A stretch of 64,000 nucleotides of DNA, from positions 167,523,297 through 167,587,296 of the forward strand of contig CM070874.1 in the NCBI GenBank assembly GCA_036365515.1, given 5' to 3'. The notes under the pieces were generated by a model. That model was not told the DNA's origin, did not search any database, and saw only the letters and a program-made list of their open reading frames with translations. Origin of the DNA: Torymus aiolomorphi. Taxonomy: Eukaryota; Arthropoda; Insecta; Hymenoptera; Torymidae. The translations under genes and the position numbers were made by a program. Numbering within the stretch: the first letter of the stretch is position 1; every line of letters starts with the position of its first letter. Shown here one piece after another: positions 22,840 through 35,835 of this stretch.

Positions 22840-23665
22840 GGATGCCTTCCTCTTCTACGTGGAACTCGCATCTCCCGGCTATTTGGGGTTTGTAGTTGAT
22901 TACATATTCAACTTGCTTTCTCCCACCCGTCTGCGTGCATTCTTCTTCTACGTGTAACTCGCTTTCCCAACTATTTGGGATCTGTAGTTGATTAAATATT
23001 TAACTTGCTTTCTCCCACCCGTCTGCGTGCATTCCTCTTCTACGTGTAACTCGTTTTCCCAACTATTTGGGGTCTTTAGTTGATTAAATATTTAACTTGT
23101 TTTCTCCCGCCAGCCTGCGTTTATTCCTCTTCTATATGGAACTCGCATCCCCCGGCTATTTGAGTTTTGGAGTTTACTTAATAATCAATCCGCTTCATTT
23201 CGCCCATCTGTGCCTTACTTCTCGACGCGAAACTTGCATTGCCCGGCTATTTAGGGTTTGTAGTTGATTAAATATTGAACTTGCGTTCCCTCCCGCCTGC
23301 GCGCATTCCTCTTCTACGTGGAAATCGCATCCCCCGGCTATTTGGGTTTTGGAGTTGATTAAATAATCAACTTGCTTTCTCTCGCCTGTCTGCGTGCATT
23401 CTTCTTCGACTTGGAACTAGCATCCCCCGGCTATTTGGGTTTTGGAGTTGATTAAATAATCAACTTGCTTTCTTCCGCCCATCTGCGTGCATTCCTCTTA
23501 GACTTGGATCTAGCATCCCTTGGCTATTTGGGTTTTGGAGTTGATTAAATAATCATCTTGCTTTCTTCCGCCCGTATGCGTGTATTCCTCTTCTACGTAG
23601 AACTCGCATCCCCCGGCTATTTGATTCTGGAGCTTTGGAGTTTTCCCCCAGCTATTTGTGTTATG
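22840..23665 (+). repeat. 92-bp satellite array, about nine units
   Basis: Units run from TGCATTCCTCTTCTACGTGG through CCCCCGGCTATTTGGG and GGAGTTGATTAAATAATCAA to CGCCCGTCTGCG. Starts fall near 22845, 22936, 23028, 23120, 23211, 23302, 23394, 23487 and 23580. The last unit is degenerate. Confidence 0.92.
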
Positions 23666-23744
23666 GAACGCCCCTACCAGCCCGGCGCCCTAGGGCGCCG
23701 CCCGATCTCTCTCCCCCTCCCCCCCCCCCCCCGTAAGGCCGGCA

Positions 23745-24305
23745 CTGCCAAGTACGTACTCGAGAAATCGTTACGTATAATTTTCCATGAGTAAAAACAT
23801 TCTTCCGTAAATCAATAAATACATTAGAAAACGTTTCACCTTTGTTTATAGTTATAGCTAAAGCAAGTCTAACGGGAAACTGTCTTCTTTTAAAAGTAAA
23901 AGGATAGTCATTATCTGAATATAATGTGATACGATTTATAAACACAATGTCTCTGGCTTCATCGCTTGTTATAATTTTGCGTTTCAATAAATTATCCGTT
24001 AAAGCTAATATTCTTAATCGAGTTCCATTACATAAACCCTCATTAATACTTCTATTTCTAATAAGAATAACAATGCAATTTATTCTTAAATGTAATTCAT
24101 AGGGAGGTAAACTTTGAGGATTTAAAGAGTTTAAATATTCGGGTAAAATTAATTCTCTCATCAAAGTATTATCATCACAGTTATCTGCCGAATCGACGCT
24201 TGTATACATTCGCTCATTATGACTATCCAATAACGATACTACCATTTTATTAATTTCATTCATATCAGCATTACGTGGAGACAATATTACTGATGAACTT
24301 ACAAG
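23745..24305 (-). pseudogene. Helitron helicase C-terminal fragment (second copy)
   Basis: Minus-strand frame with ILSPRNADMNEINKMV, LPPYELHLRINCIVILIRN, CNGTRLRILAL and RRQFPVRLALAITINK, the same region as 12841-13283 but clearly divergent, so from a different Helitron lineage. The conserved INKSQGQTF stretch here reads INKGETF, two residues short. Family similarity ends near 23745 (HGKLYVTISR); the rest of the frame runs through a poly-C tract (23720-23732) and is chance. It is truncated at both ends. Confidence 0.85.
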
Positions 24306-24329
24306 GAAGGTACCCGAAGTATCAGTCAC

Positions 24330-25123
24330 CGATTTTGATAATATTGTAATATGTTATAGTACTTACAAAAATAAGAATATACGTATTTTTTTTTATCGGC
24401 CGATATTCACTTTTAGAGGGTAAAATTTGCCCCTAAAGTTCTCCCCCGAAAATCGTTTTTTTGGAATATTTGATAAATGAATAAAGATATACAACCAACG
24501 CCAAAATTTTAGAATAAAAAAGACTATAAAACTGCACCATTTTCAATTTTAAGGGTTGCAACCCCTATTTTTAAAAGATCAAAATCTTATTTTTTTAAGC
24601 GATTTTCGGCTACAAAAATATTAGTACGTTCTATATTTTTCAAAAATCTATTCTATTTGGAAGAATATTGAAAAGTAAAGTTGAAATATCGAGGTTTTTG
24701 AAGAAATAATATTTTTAGGGGTTAAATTAAAAAAAGGAATATTGATAAATTTAATTTTTATAATAAGGGTCACATCACCTATTTTTTTGGTACAAAACCT
24801 TTTTTCTTCGAGTATGAAAATTATATTATATAATACTTTTTTTAACTCGATCTAGTTGAAAGAATATTATAAATAAAATTGATGTATTTCGAAAATTTTA
24901 CGAAACAAATTTTTATCAAGGTAATATCCCCTACTTTGATCTATTACCATATTTAAAAAAATGAAAGTCAAATAAAATAATTTGAGGAAATGGTTTCTGT
25001 AAGTAATAATAACAGTTATGTTTTCAAATAAGCAAAAAAAAATATTTTCTGTATCCCTTGAGCGAAAGTACGTGGTTCCCCCGTTCCCTTAGGCTAGAAG
25101 TCGCGGCATAGTGCGACTTCGGA
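24330..25123. other. Non-coding stretch before the fold-back element
   Basis: AT-rich with several near-repeats of TTTTTGGAATATTTGATAAA-like sequence. No coding sequence recognised. The last 60 bp is GC-richer and directly abuts the inverted end at 25124. Confidence 0.4.
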
Positions 25124-25320
25124 TGAACCTGAAGTTGGCAGACACGCAGCAGCCGTGACGGTCACAATACCAGCAAAATTAAAGACTCAAAAAAACATTA
25201 TTAGAAGTAATATAACTGAAAATTTGTACAATATAATCTAAGCAACCATCATTAATATTGCAAAAATACCAATTTAATTTATTTTACAATTAAATAATCA
25301 TCGATCTTTTGAGTTTTAAA
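25124..25320. repeat. Fold-back terminal inverted repeat, left
   Basis: About 200 bp matching the reverse complement of 43705-43906. It includes GCAGCAGCCGTGACGGTCAC and an AT-rich part with ATTGCAAAAATACCAATTT. Confidence 0.85.
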
Positions 25321-26485
25321 CGAGTACAGCTTCCAAACGCAAAGTAAAAATTAGCTCATATTGCACAGGCATAAACTTATTCCTAAACAAGATCGGACGC
25401 GGTATAACAAGCTTATCATTGTTAAATAAATAATAAGTTGCAAAATTCGGTGTTTTAAGATTTCAACCTCGTATAGCTTCCAAACGCAAAGTAGAAATTG
25501 GTCTATATTGCACAGGCTACTTTATCTTAAGCATAAAAATATTCCCGAAGAGAATTGGCTGTAGTATAACAACATTATCAATGTTAAATAAATAATTAAG
25601 TTGCAAAATTCGGTGTTTTGAGATTTCACCCTCGTATAGCTTCCAAACGCAATGCAGGAATTGGCATATATTGCACAGGCTACTTTATCATAAGTATTAA
25701 AATATTCCCGAACAGAATGGGCCGTGGTATAACAACATTATCAATTTTAAATAAACAATTAATTTGCCAAATTCGATGTTTCGTGATTTTAACCTCGTAT
25801 AGCTTCCGAACGCAAAGTACGAATTGGACCAAATTGCACAAGGTCCTTTATCTTGAGCATAACAATATTTATGTGCAGGATTGGCCGTGGTATAACAAGA
25901 TTATCAATGTTAAATAAACAGTTAAGTTGCAAAATTCGGTGTTTTGACATTTCACCCTCTTATAGCTTCCAAACACAATGTAGGAATTGGCATATATTGC
26001 ACAAGCTACTTTATCATAAGTATTAAAATATTCCCGAACAGAATGTGCCGTGGTATAACAACATTATCAATCTTAAATAAACGGTTAAGTTGCCAAATTC
26101 GATGTTTCGTGATTTTAACCTCGTATAGCTTCCGAACGCAAAGTACGAATCGGACCAAATTGCACAAAGTTCTTTACCTTAAGCATAACAATATTTATGT
26201 GCAGGATTGGCCGTGGCATAACAACATTATCAATGTTAAATAAACCATTAAGTTCCAAAATTCGGTGTTTTGAGATTTCACCCTGGTATAGCTTCCAAAC
26301 GCAAAGTAGGAATTGGCCTATATTGGACAGGCTACTTTATATTAAGCATAAAAATATTCCCGAAGAGAATTGGCCGTGGTATAACAACATTATCAATGTT
26401 AAATAAACAATTAAGTAGCTAAATTCGTTTTTTTTAGATTTCAACCCCGTATAGCTCCCAAACGTAATGTAGGAATTGACCTATA
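25320..26485 (+). repeat. 162-bp satellite, left arm, part 1
   Basis: About seven units, each with CGTATAGCTTCCAAACGCAA, TATTGCACAGGCTACTTTAT, GGCCGTGGTATAACAACATT and TTAAATAAACAATTAAGTTG. Starts near 25326, 25469, 25632 and 25794 give a 162-163 bp period. Two variant classes (CCAAACGC and CCGAACGC types) alternate. Confidence 0.92.
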
Positions 26486-27084
26486 CAAGGTGTCCCATTT
26501 TAATCGCCCCAGGCAAATATCTTGAAAAGTATGAGAGATGGAAAAAAACTTTAAAAACAAAAGTTGTAGGGTGCAAAGGGGGTCAGCTAATGGTAACAAC
26601 GACTTTGACCTTGAACTCTATTTTCAAGGTTATTTCAAGGTCAAAGTGATTTTTTTAAATGAGAATCCCTACTTTCGACCCCGGAAATGGAAAGATCAGA
26701 AAATTTTACGTTCAGAAAGGTCTGATATGTTGGGGTTTCAACGTCAACCAGCTAATTTAATGAGGTCCACCTGGGAATACCTCTAGGAAGGACAAAATTG
26801 ACCTTGACGTTCAAGGTCATTTTAAGGTAAGTTGATTTTATAAAATGGAACCCCTTATTTTTGACTCTGGAAATGGAAAGAGCGGAAGAATTTACGTCCG
26901 AATATGACCTTGACCTCGACCTTGACTTTAACCGTGATCTGGAAGGTTAATTTAAGGTCAAGTCGATCTTTTTAAAATCCCCTTATTTTTGACCTCGGAA
27001 ATGGAAAGAGAAGATAATTTTACGTTCAGATATGTACCGTCATATGGTGTCAAAGTTAACCCTCTGGGGTCAATTAAGGGTCAA
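26486..27084. repeat. M1 terminal inverted repeat, left
   Basis: Mirrored at 28917-29515 with few mismatches. Contains repeated TCAAGGTCA / TGACCTTGA motifs and variants of GGAAATGGAAAGAGC. Confidence 0.9.
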
Positions 27085-27645
27085 ATCGTGCTTGAGGTCA
27101 ATTGGGGTCAAATTAATTTTTTTAATCTGATGTGTTCTTACTTTTGTCAGCGTAACTCTGAAGGATTTTTGGGATTAATTTTCGGTATGAAAAGGTACTT
27201 TTCTTCTTGTTCTTTCTTGGTTAGGTTGGCACCATTGAAATGTACGGCTACGTCAAATGATGTTTTTTAAGTACGAGTGACCGATTACTTTAAGGTAGTT
27301 ATGAGGCGATGATTTAATGGTTTTGTTATGAGTCAATTATATATATTCGAATTCTTTAGTTTGGTCAATTTGGGAATATTTTCATTTTTTTTAAAGAGTA
27401 ATAACAATACTGCACTCGAAAATAGGTAGAGTTAGTTATTTTTAGTGGTGTCACTGTGCACAGTACAAATAAAGAAAACCTTTTGATTTCTTATTATTGA
27501 ATAGCATACGGTAATGATTTCATGTGTTTATTAGAATAAATAACTTTTTCGCTCATTTCCGAAAATTGCCTTCTTAATTTCTTTTTATACATACAATTGA
27601 AGTGGAAAACCAAATTTCTTTTGTGGTACCATATTCCTTTTTGAG

Positions 27646-28698
27646 ATGGCTGATTACACGCCCGAGGAGATTGTGAATATGATAAAAGTTGTTGGTGAAT
27701 GTCATGATAATTATAGGGCTGCACAAAGACGCTATGCCGAGAAATATCCCAATGCCCGTCACCCAGATAGGAAAGCCATCAAAAGATTATTAACGCGAGC
27801 TGCACAAGGCTCCATCGTTCGTAAGAGGCGCAAAACTGGAACGAAACAGCACATTGCGCTGGGTGTGCGAGCTATTATTGCTGAAAATCCCCACATTTCA
27901 ACACGAGATTTGCAACGAATGCATGGTGTTCCCAAATCAACAGTAAATCGCCTGTTGAAAACATCTAAATTTCACTCCTACCACGTTCGCCTTATACAAA
28001 CACTAGAGGATGGAGATTATGCACGACGTTTAAATTTTTGTCAATGGGCAAATAATCAGATACGTAGGGACCCTTTCTTTTTTGATCGAGTGCTATTCTC
28101 AGATGAAGCAAAATTTGATAATATGGGTGGTGTCAATCTTCATAATGCCCACTATTACGCTGAACAAAATCTTCATTGGCAACGAGATCATCGAATCCAG
28201 AGACGTTGGACAATAAACATGTGGGCAGGTATAATTGGAGATCATGTGCTGGGACCTATCTTTTACAATCAAAATTTGAATGGACAATTGTATTTGGATA
28301 TTTTGCAAAACCAGCTACCTCCTCTATTAGAAGATATCCCACTTATCTTACGGCGGGATATGTGGTTTCATCAAGATGGAGCTCCTGCACATCGCGTTCG
28401 ATCGGTCAAGAATTTTCTCAATGATATGTATCGTAATCGTTGGATTGGCATCGGCTGCCAAATACACGAGTGGCCGCCTAGATCCCCAGACCTCACACCT
28501 CTTGACTTTTTTTTGTGGGGAGTAGTTAAAGGCAAAGTTTTTGCACATGCTCTAGCAACCTTAGAGAACATGAGAGGAAGAATTATGGAAGCTTTCCAAC
28601 CCATTTCAGTGGAAACATTGAGGAATGTTCAAGCAAGCTTCCGAAGATGGATGCAAATGTGTTTCAAAGAGAACGGACACTTGATCGTGCTGCCTTAG
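27646..28698 (+). CDS. M1 transposase (IS630/Tc1/mariner superfamily), intact
   Basis: An uninterrupted 350-residue frame with ATG at MADYTPEEIV. It excises and reinserts the element at TA sites in the nucleus. The N-terminal ~110 residues form the helix-turn-helix DNA-binding region (NPHISTRDLQ, then GVPKSTVNRLL). The catalytic triad reads FSDEAKF (D153), HQDGAPAH (D244) and SPDLTPLDFFLWG (D287), with 42 residues between the second and third Asp, a spacing near the DD41D 'rosa' type. The start is supported by the homologous MADY starts of M2 and, mutated, M3. The C-terminus (CFKENGHLIVLP) diverges from the sister elements, whose genes end NGRxFEHLL. No frameshift or stop is seen, so activity is possible but unproven. 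Confidence 0.93.
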   Translation: MADYTPEEIVNMIKVVGECHDNYRAAQRRYAEKYPNARHPDRKAIKRLLTRAAQGSIVRKRRKTGTKQHIALGVRAIIAENPHISTRDLQRMHGVPKSTVNRLLKTSKFHSYHVRLIQTLEDGDYARRLNFCQWANNQIRRDPFFFDRVLFSDEAKFDNMGGVNLHNAHYYAEQNLHWQRDHRIQRRWTINMWAGIIGDHVLGPIFYNQNLNGQLYLDILQNQLPPLLEDIPLILRRDMWFHQDGAPAHRVRSVKNFLNDMYRNRWIGIGCQIHEWPPRSPDLTPLDFFLWGVVKGKVFAHALATLENMRGRIMEAFQPISVETLRNVQASFRRWMQMCFKENGHLIVLP

Positions 28699-28916
28699 AT
28701 CTTCAAATGACAGTCCGTTAATCAATCGGTGCTTTTCAGGGCCAATGATGTGCGAAATCCTTTCGGCAACCTCCACGCGGTGCACATTGGGTAATGCTAA
28801 TGTCGAGGGTAGTCTTTCTAATTTTCGATTCATTTGAGGGAGAAAAAATACTTTTAGATTCCTAAGTAACTCATAAAAACAGTGAAATCCACTTCAAAAA
28901 AATTAATTTATTTATT

Positions 28917-29515
28917 ATTACCCTTAATTGACCCCAGAGGGCCAACTTTGACACCATATGACGGTACATATCTGAACGTAAAATTTTCTTCTCTTTCCAT
29001 TTCCGAGGTCAAAAATAAGGGGATTTTAAAAAAATCGACTTGACCTTAAAATAACCTTCCAGATCACGGTTAAAGTCAAGGTCGAGGTCAAGGTCATATT
29101 CGGACGTAAATTCTTCCGCTCTTTCCGTTTCCGGGGTCAAAAATAAGGGGTTCCATTTTATAAAATCATCTTACTTTAAAATGACCTTGAACGTCAAGGT
29201 CAATTTTGTCCTTCCTAGAGGTATTCCCAGGTCGACCTCATTAAATTAGCTGGTTGACCTTGAAACCCCAACATATCAGACCTTTCTGAACGTAAAATTT
29301 TCTGCTCTTTCCATTTCCGGGGTCGAAAGTACGGGTCCTCATTCAAAAAAATCACTTTGACCTTGAAATAACCTTGAAAATAGAGTTCAATGTCAAAGTC
29401 GTTGTTACCATTAGCTGACCCCCTTTGCACCCTACAACTTTTGTATTTAAAGTTTTTTTCCTTCTCCCATACTTTTCAAGATATTTGCCTGGGGCGATTA
29501 AAATGGGACACCTTG
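28917..29515. repeat. M1 terminal inverted repeat, right
   Basis: Reverse complement of 26486-27084. Ends ATGGGACACCTTG next to the TA duplication. Confidence 0.9.
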
Positions 29516-31876
29516 TATTGCACAGTTACTTTATCATAAGCATTAAAATATTCCCGAAAAGAATAGGCCGTGGTACAACAACATTATCAATTTTAAATAA
29601 ACAATTAAGTTGCCAAATTCGATGTTTCGTGATTTCAACCTCGTATAGCTTCCGAACGCAAAGTACGAATCGGACCTAATTGCACAAAGACCTTTATCTT
29701 GAGCATAACAATATTTATGTGCAGGATTGGCCGTGGTATAACAACATTATCAATGTTAAATAAACAATTAAGCGGCAAAATTCGGTGTTTTGAGATTTCA
29801 CCCTCGTATAGCTTCCAAACGCAACGTAGGAATTGGCCTATATTGGACAGGCTACTTTATATTAAGTATAAAAATATTCCCAAAGAGAATTGGCCGTGGT
29901 ATAACAACATTATCAATGTTGAATAAACAATTAAGTAGCTAAATTCGGTTTTTTGAGATTTCAACCCCGTATAGCTTCCAAACGTAATGTACGAATTGGC
30001 CTATATTGCACAGGCTAATTTATCATAAGCATTAAAATATTCCCGAACAGAATGGGCCGTGGTATAACAACATTATAAATTTTAAATAAACAATTAAGTT
30101 GCCAAATTCGATGTTTCGTGATTTTAACCTCGTATAGTTTCCAAACGCAAAGTAGAAATTAGCCTATATTGCACAGGCTTCTTTATCTTGAGCATAAACT
30201 TATTGCTAAACAAGATCGGACGCGGTACAACAGGCTTATCATTTTTAAATAAACAATAATTTGCAAAATTCGGTGTTTTAAGATTTCAACCTCTTATAGC
30301 TTCCAAACGCAAAGTAGAAATTGGCCTATATTGCACAGGCTACTTTATCTTAAGTATAAAAATATTCTCGAAGAGAATTGGCCGTGGTATAACAATATTA
30401 TCAATGTTAAATAAACAATTACGTTGCAAAATTCGGTGTTTTGAGATTTCACCCTTGTATAGCTTCCAAACGCAAAGTAGGAATCGGCCGATATTGCACA
30501 GGCTACTTTATATTATCCATAAAAATATTCCCGACGAGAATTGGCAGTGGTATAACAACATTATCAATGTTAAATAAATAATTAAGTAGTTAAATACGGT
30601 TTTTTGAAATTTCAACCTCGTATAGCTTCCAACCGCAATGTAGGAATTGCCCTATATTGAACAGGCTACTTTATCATAAGCATTAAAATATTTCCGAACA
30701 GAATAGTTCGTGGTATAACAATATTATCAATTTTAAATAAACAATTATGTTGCCAAATTCGATGTTTCGTAATTTTAACCTCGTATAGCTTCCGAACGCA
30801 AAGTACGAATCGGACCAATTTGCACAAGGTCCTTTATCTTGAGCATAACAATATTTATGTGCAGGATTGGCCGTGGTATATCAACATTATCAATGTTAAA
30901 TAAACAATTAAGTTACAAAATTCGGTGTTTTGAAATTTCAACCTCGTATAACTTCCTAACGCAAAATAGGAATTGGTTTATATTGCACAGGCTCCTTTAT
31001 CTTATGCATAAAAATATTTCGGAATAGGACTGGCCGTGGTATAACAACATTATCATTGTTAAATAAATAATTAATATGCAAGTATCGATGTTTTAAGTTT
31101 TAAACGATTACAGTTTCGAAACGCAAAGTAGGAATCGGGTGTAACTGCACAGGATCCTTTATCTTGAGCATAAACATATTCTCGATCAGGCTTGGCCGCG
31201 GTATAACAAGTTTATCATTGTTAAATAAACAATTAAGTTGATAAATTCGGTGTATCGAGATTCAGCCCCGTATACCTCCCAAACGCAAAGTACGAGTCGG
31301 CTTAAATTGCACAGGCTACTTTATCTTAAGCATAAAAATATTCGCTCATACAATTGGCCGCAGTATAAGAACATTATCAATGTTAAATAAACAATTAAGT
31401 AGCAACATTCCGAGTTTTGAGATATCAACTTCGTGTAGCTTCCGAAAGCAAAGTAGGAATCCGCCTAGATGGCACAGGCTATTTTATCTTAAGTATAAAA
31501 GTATTCCCGAACAGAATTTGCCGTGGTATAACAACATTATCAGTGTTATATAAATAATTAAGAGGCAAGTATCGATGTATTGAGTTTTAAACGAGTACAG
31601 CTTCCAAACGCAAAGAAGGAATCGGCTGTAATTGCACTAGATCCCTTATCTTGAGTACAAAAATATTCCCGATCAGGCTTGGTCGCGGTATAATAAGATT
31701 ATTAATGTTAAATAAACAATTAAGTTGCAAAATTCGGTGTTTCGAGATTTCAACCTCATATAGCTTCCAAACGCAAAGAAGGAATCGGCTGTAATTGCAC
31801 AGGATCCTTTATCTTGAGCATAACAAACTTGCTGTTTAAGATCGGCCGCGGTATAACAAGTTTTACATTATTAAAT
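29516..31876 (+). repeat. 162-bp satellite, left arm, part 2
   Basis: About 14-15 units continuing the array after M1. The unit cut by M1 is completed here (TATTGCACAG). Units after about 31080 are more diverged, with more CGAGTACAGCTTCC and ATCGGCTGTAATTGCAC variants. Confidence 0.9.
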
Positions 31877-32972
<1,096 letters not shown>

Positions 32973-33330
32973 AAATAAACAATTAAGTTGCAAAATTCTG
33001 TATTTGAAGATTCCACTCTCGACAGCACCAAAACGCAAAGTAGGAATTGGCCTAAACTGCACAGCCTACATTATCTTGAGAATAATCATTATAAAATGAT
33101 TAATTATTATTTAATTATTATGAATTATTATTATTATTATTATTATTTAATTTTTATTTAATTATTATTATTATTATTAATTATTATTATTTTTGTATTA
33201 TTATCATTATACTAAGCGTAAAAATATTTTTTAGAGCACGATTGTCCGCGGTGTAACAAGTTTGTTAAATAAACAATTAAATTGCAAATATCGATGTTTC
33301 GAGATTTGAACCTCTTATAGTGTAGTGTTC
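32973..33330 (+). repeat. 162-bp satellite, left arm, part 3, with ATT expansion
   Basis: Two degenerate units after the solo LTR. An ATT/TTA microsatellite (about 33108-33212) has expanded inside the first. A scrap of a unit recurs near 33556-33580 (CTAGCTCCCAAATGCAAAG). Confidence 0.8.
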
Positions 33331-34096
33331 CCTGTTAGTGTGCCTGTCCGTATTTGTGTGCCTTTTTTGCAATTTCCGATGTAAGAAAAAAGTTCTAACC
33401 CTAAAATAATGAAAGGCTATTGCAAGAAACTGTAAAATGACGATTTATCCCATAAATTACAGGGTTTCATGTATTATTTGTTAATAATCGTAAGTTAAAA
33501 AGTGTCACTAATACGGACTGTTGTTTGCTTTAAAGGCACACTAATACGGTCACCTATCCTAGCTCCCAAATGCAAAGTCGGAATTGGAAAACTGGACTTT
33601 ATTATTGTTCTTAAACAATAATCTTAATTGTAGGTTTTTTCCTATTAATATTTTAATTATGAAGGACTAACATTATTATTTAGTATTAACCTTTTATGTT
33701 GATAATTATGTATAGCTTACATCCAGAACACATTATGTGTACAGCTTACATAGAGAGAACATGTAAGCTAAAAATTATTATGAATTATGGTAATCAGTTA
33801 TATTTTGTTAAGCCCCTAAAACCTTTGGCATCAGTCGAAGTCATGGTGCCCCACGGGAAGGTTGCCAATAGGATTCTACACCCCATTTTTTTTTTTTTTT
33901 TATATTTTCTAATTTTTTTAATATTTTTTTTTTTTTTTTTTAATTTTAATAATTTTTTTGAATGAAAAACGCATATATTGTACAAATATTTTAATTTATT
34001 GAAATGATAATTTATTTTGAAGTTTTTTAGTTTATAAGAAGAACATTTATAGAAGCACAAAATTCGAAAGGGTTTTCAAACTGAAGTATGTTTTTA
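33331..34096. other. Central region of the fold-back element, non-coding
   Basis: AT-rich, with homopolymer T runs at about 33886-33960. No gene seen. Ends with GAAGTATGTTTTTA (34083-34096), the target duplicated by PLE-3. Confidence 0.5.
34083..34096. repeat. Target-site duplication of PLE-3, left copy
   Basis: GAAGTATGTTTTTA, repeated exactly at 36992-37005. Confidence 0.85.
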
Positions 34097-34189
34097 ATAT
34101 TAAAGGTATGACGCCATCCATTTTTTATATTAAGTTCTTGAAGACGATCTTTGGAGGCAAAAGTGAAAAGATCTTGGGTGTTTTTTTCA

Positions 34190-34230
34190 GCAACGTTTCT
34201 TTGGCTTAGTACACCAACCTCATCAGGCCT
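34190..34230 (-). ncRNA. Hammerhead-ribozyme-like motif in PLE-3 tail
   Basis: Minus strand: CTGATGA (34226-34220), G, then TTGG pairing with CCAA across a ~9-nt loop, GAAAC (34199-34195) and GTT. The CUGANGA and GAAA boxes are perfect; stem II is short. Confidence 0.55.
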
Positions 34231-34436
34231 TTATTCAAACACAGAAATAAATTAACATATAAAATTATTTTTAACTATATATAAAAGACAGTTAAACAAC
34301 GATGCATAAATACAAAAATCAAAATTAACAAAAATAATAAACGTATATATCATACGTCGATCCGATGTTATTATCGACTGAAAACAATAACACATATGCT
34401 GTATTTATATGCACCGGTCGATGTTTACATAAAGAA

Positions 34437-35829
34437 TTATATGGTATCAAGTTCGTTAATAATGGAAAAATACATTGTGCTTAGTCTTTGGGTATCTTCC
34501 TTTTTGTTAATACTATTTTTATTGTTTTTTATATAGATCATTTCGGAAATCCTTCTTTTTTTTGTAATTGCTTTCAAAATCTACGACAGATGTATTTTCC
34601 CAATCGAATTCATGTCTATTTTCCAATCGATGTGTACTAACAACAGACTATTTTTGTTTGTTTTGTTCTCATTAATGCGCGTGTATAACGATCTTTTAGT
34701 TTCTCCTATATATATGTAGCAGAGCAATTAAGACAATCAAATTTGTACACCACATTCGTACGATCCCATTTTTTAGTTATATTTTACCTAACCGAATGAT
34801 CGAAGACAAACTTTTATTCAATAATGGGATTGTACAAATGTTGTGAGATTTTAAAACCTTAGATAGACTATTAAAATCTTTATTAAACGGTAAAGACAAT
34901 TTGGTAACTTTTCATAGTGATTTTTGTGTGTATTATGTGTATCGCCATACTTAAGTTTTTTTAATCTGATTTCAATATGTTTTTCTATAAACCACATCGA
35001 ATAATCATTATTACTTAAAATTTTCTTGATGAGTTTTTTATTGTCTACGTGAAAATTGGAATCCGAGAGTAAAAACGCCCTATCAACTAAGTTAAAGATA
35101 ATATTCTTTTTTTGCTGTGTTGGATGATTTGAGAAATAATTGATTACACGTCCAGATGATGTCGGTTTTTGATACCAATTTATTAAAATTGTATTGTCAC
35201 TTCTAATTAATGTCATGTCTAAAAGATTAATTTTATTATTATCTTCTAGTTCATAAGTAAATTTTAGATTTTTGTCATAAGCATTAAACACTTTAATTAC
35301 TGCATCAATATGTTGTTTTTTGACAAAAGTAAGCGTGTCGTCAACATATCTGTAATAAAAAATATGGGGTTCAGTAATTCTGTAGTCCTAATTCTCGTAA
35401 GTAATGTTTCTCCAAATCATCCATTACAATATCTGCAAATAATGGTGAGATCGGTGAACCCATTAGGGTTCCATAAATTTGTTGATAGGCTTGAAAATTT
35501 AAAGTAAAAAATGTATTATTAAACAGGAACGTCGTGCATTTTTTTAATTCATCAAGCGGGATATTACAGCGATTGTGGATAGAAACCGCTCTTCGATCTA
35601 AACTATCCAATACTAATTCGCACGATATGTTTGTAAATAACGACGTTACGTCTGAAGACAGTAATGTGTATTCATCAGTTAATATTAAATTTTTTAATTT
35701 TTCCTTTAATTCAAAACTGTTATTGATATGTGAACTAGGCTTTGGTATCGCATTCTGAAGTTCTTGATATAATATTTTTGATAAGGAATACGTGGGGCTA
35801 TTAACTAATGAAACAATAGATCTCACCAT
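34437..35829 (-). pseudogene. PLE-3 RT/GIY-YIG, minus copy (truncated, frameshifted)
   Basis: Starts inside RT (RSIVSLVNSPTYSLSKILY), with SSDVTSLFTN, MGSPISPLFADIVMDDLE and, after a break at about 35370-35300, the remainder of the palm and thumb (NKINLLDMTLI). The YVDD region falls at the frame break. A further break near 34850 separates the C-terminal GIY-YIG part, whose stop at 34437-34439 is shared with the plus copy. The first catalytic Asp is present in DVTSLF. Clearly inactive. Confidence 0.82.
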
Positions 35830-35835
35830 TACTTG

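Larger units (their letters stand above)
26486..29515 (+). mobile_element. M1: Tc1/mariner-superfamily element with ~600-bp inverted repeats
   Basis: 3,030 bp starting CAAGGTGTCCCATTTTAATC and ending with its complement, inserted at TA within a satellite unit (CCTATATTGCACAGG). TA is duplicated at 26484-26485 and 29516-29517. The inverted repeats (26486 to about 27084, and about 28917-29515) are far longer than in ordinary mariners. A single intact transposase gene lies between them. Confidence 0.93.

Noticed and set aside
23600..23745. C-terminal Gly-rich tail of the minus-strand helicase frame
   Set aside because: Read through a poly-C tract and the satellite edge; family similarity ends near 23745.
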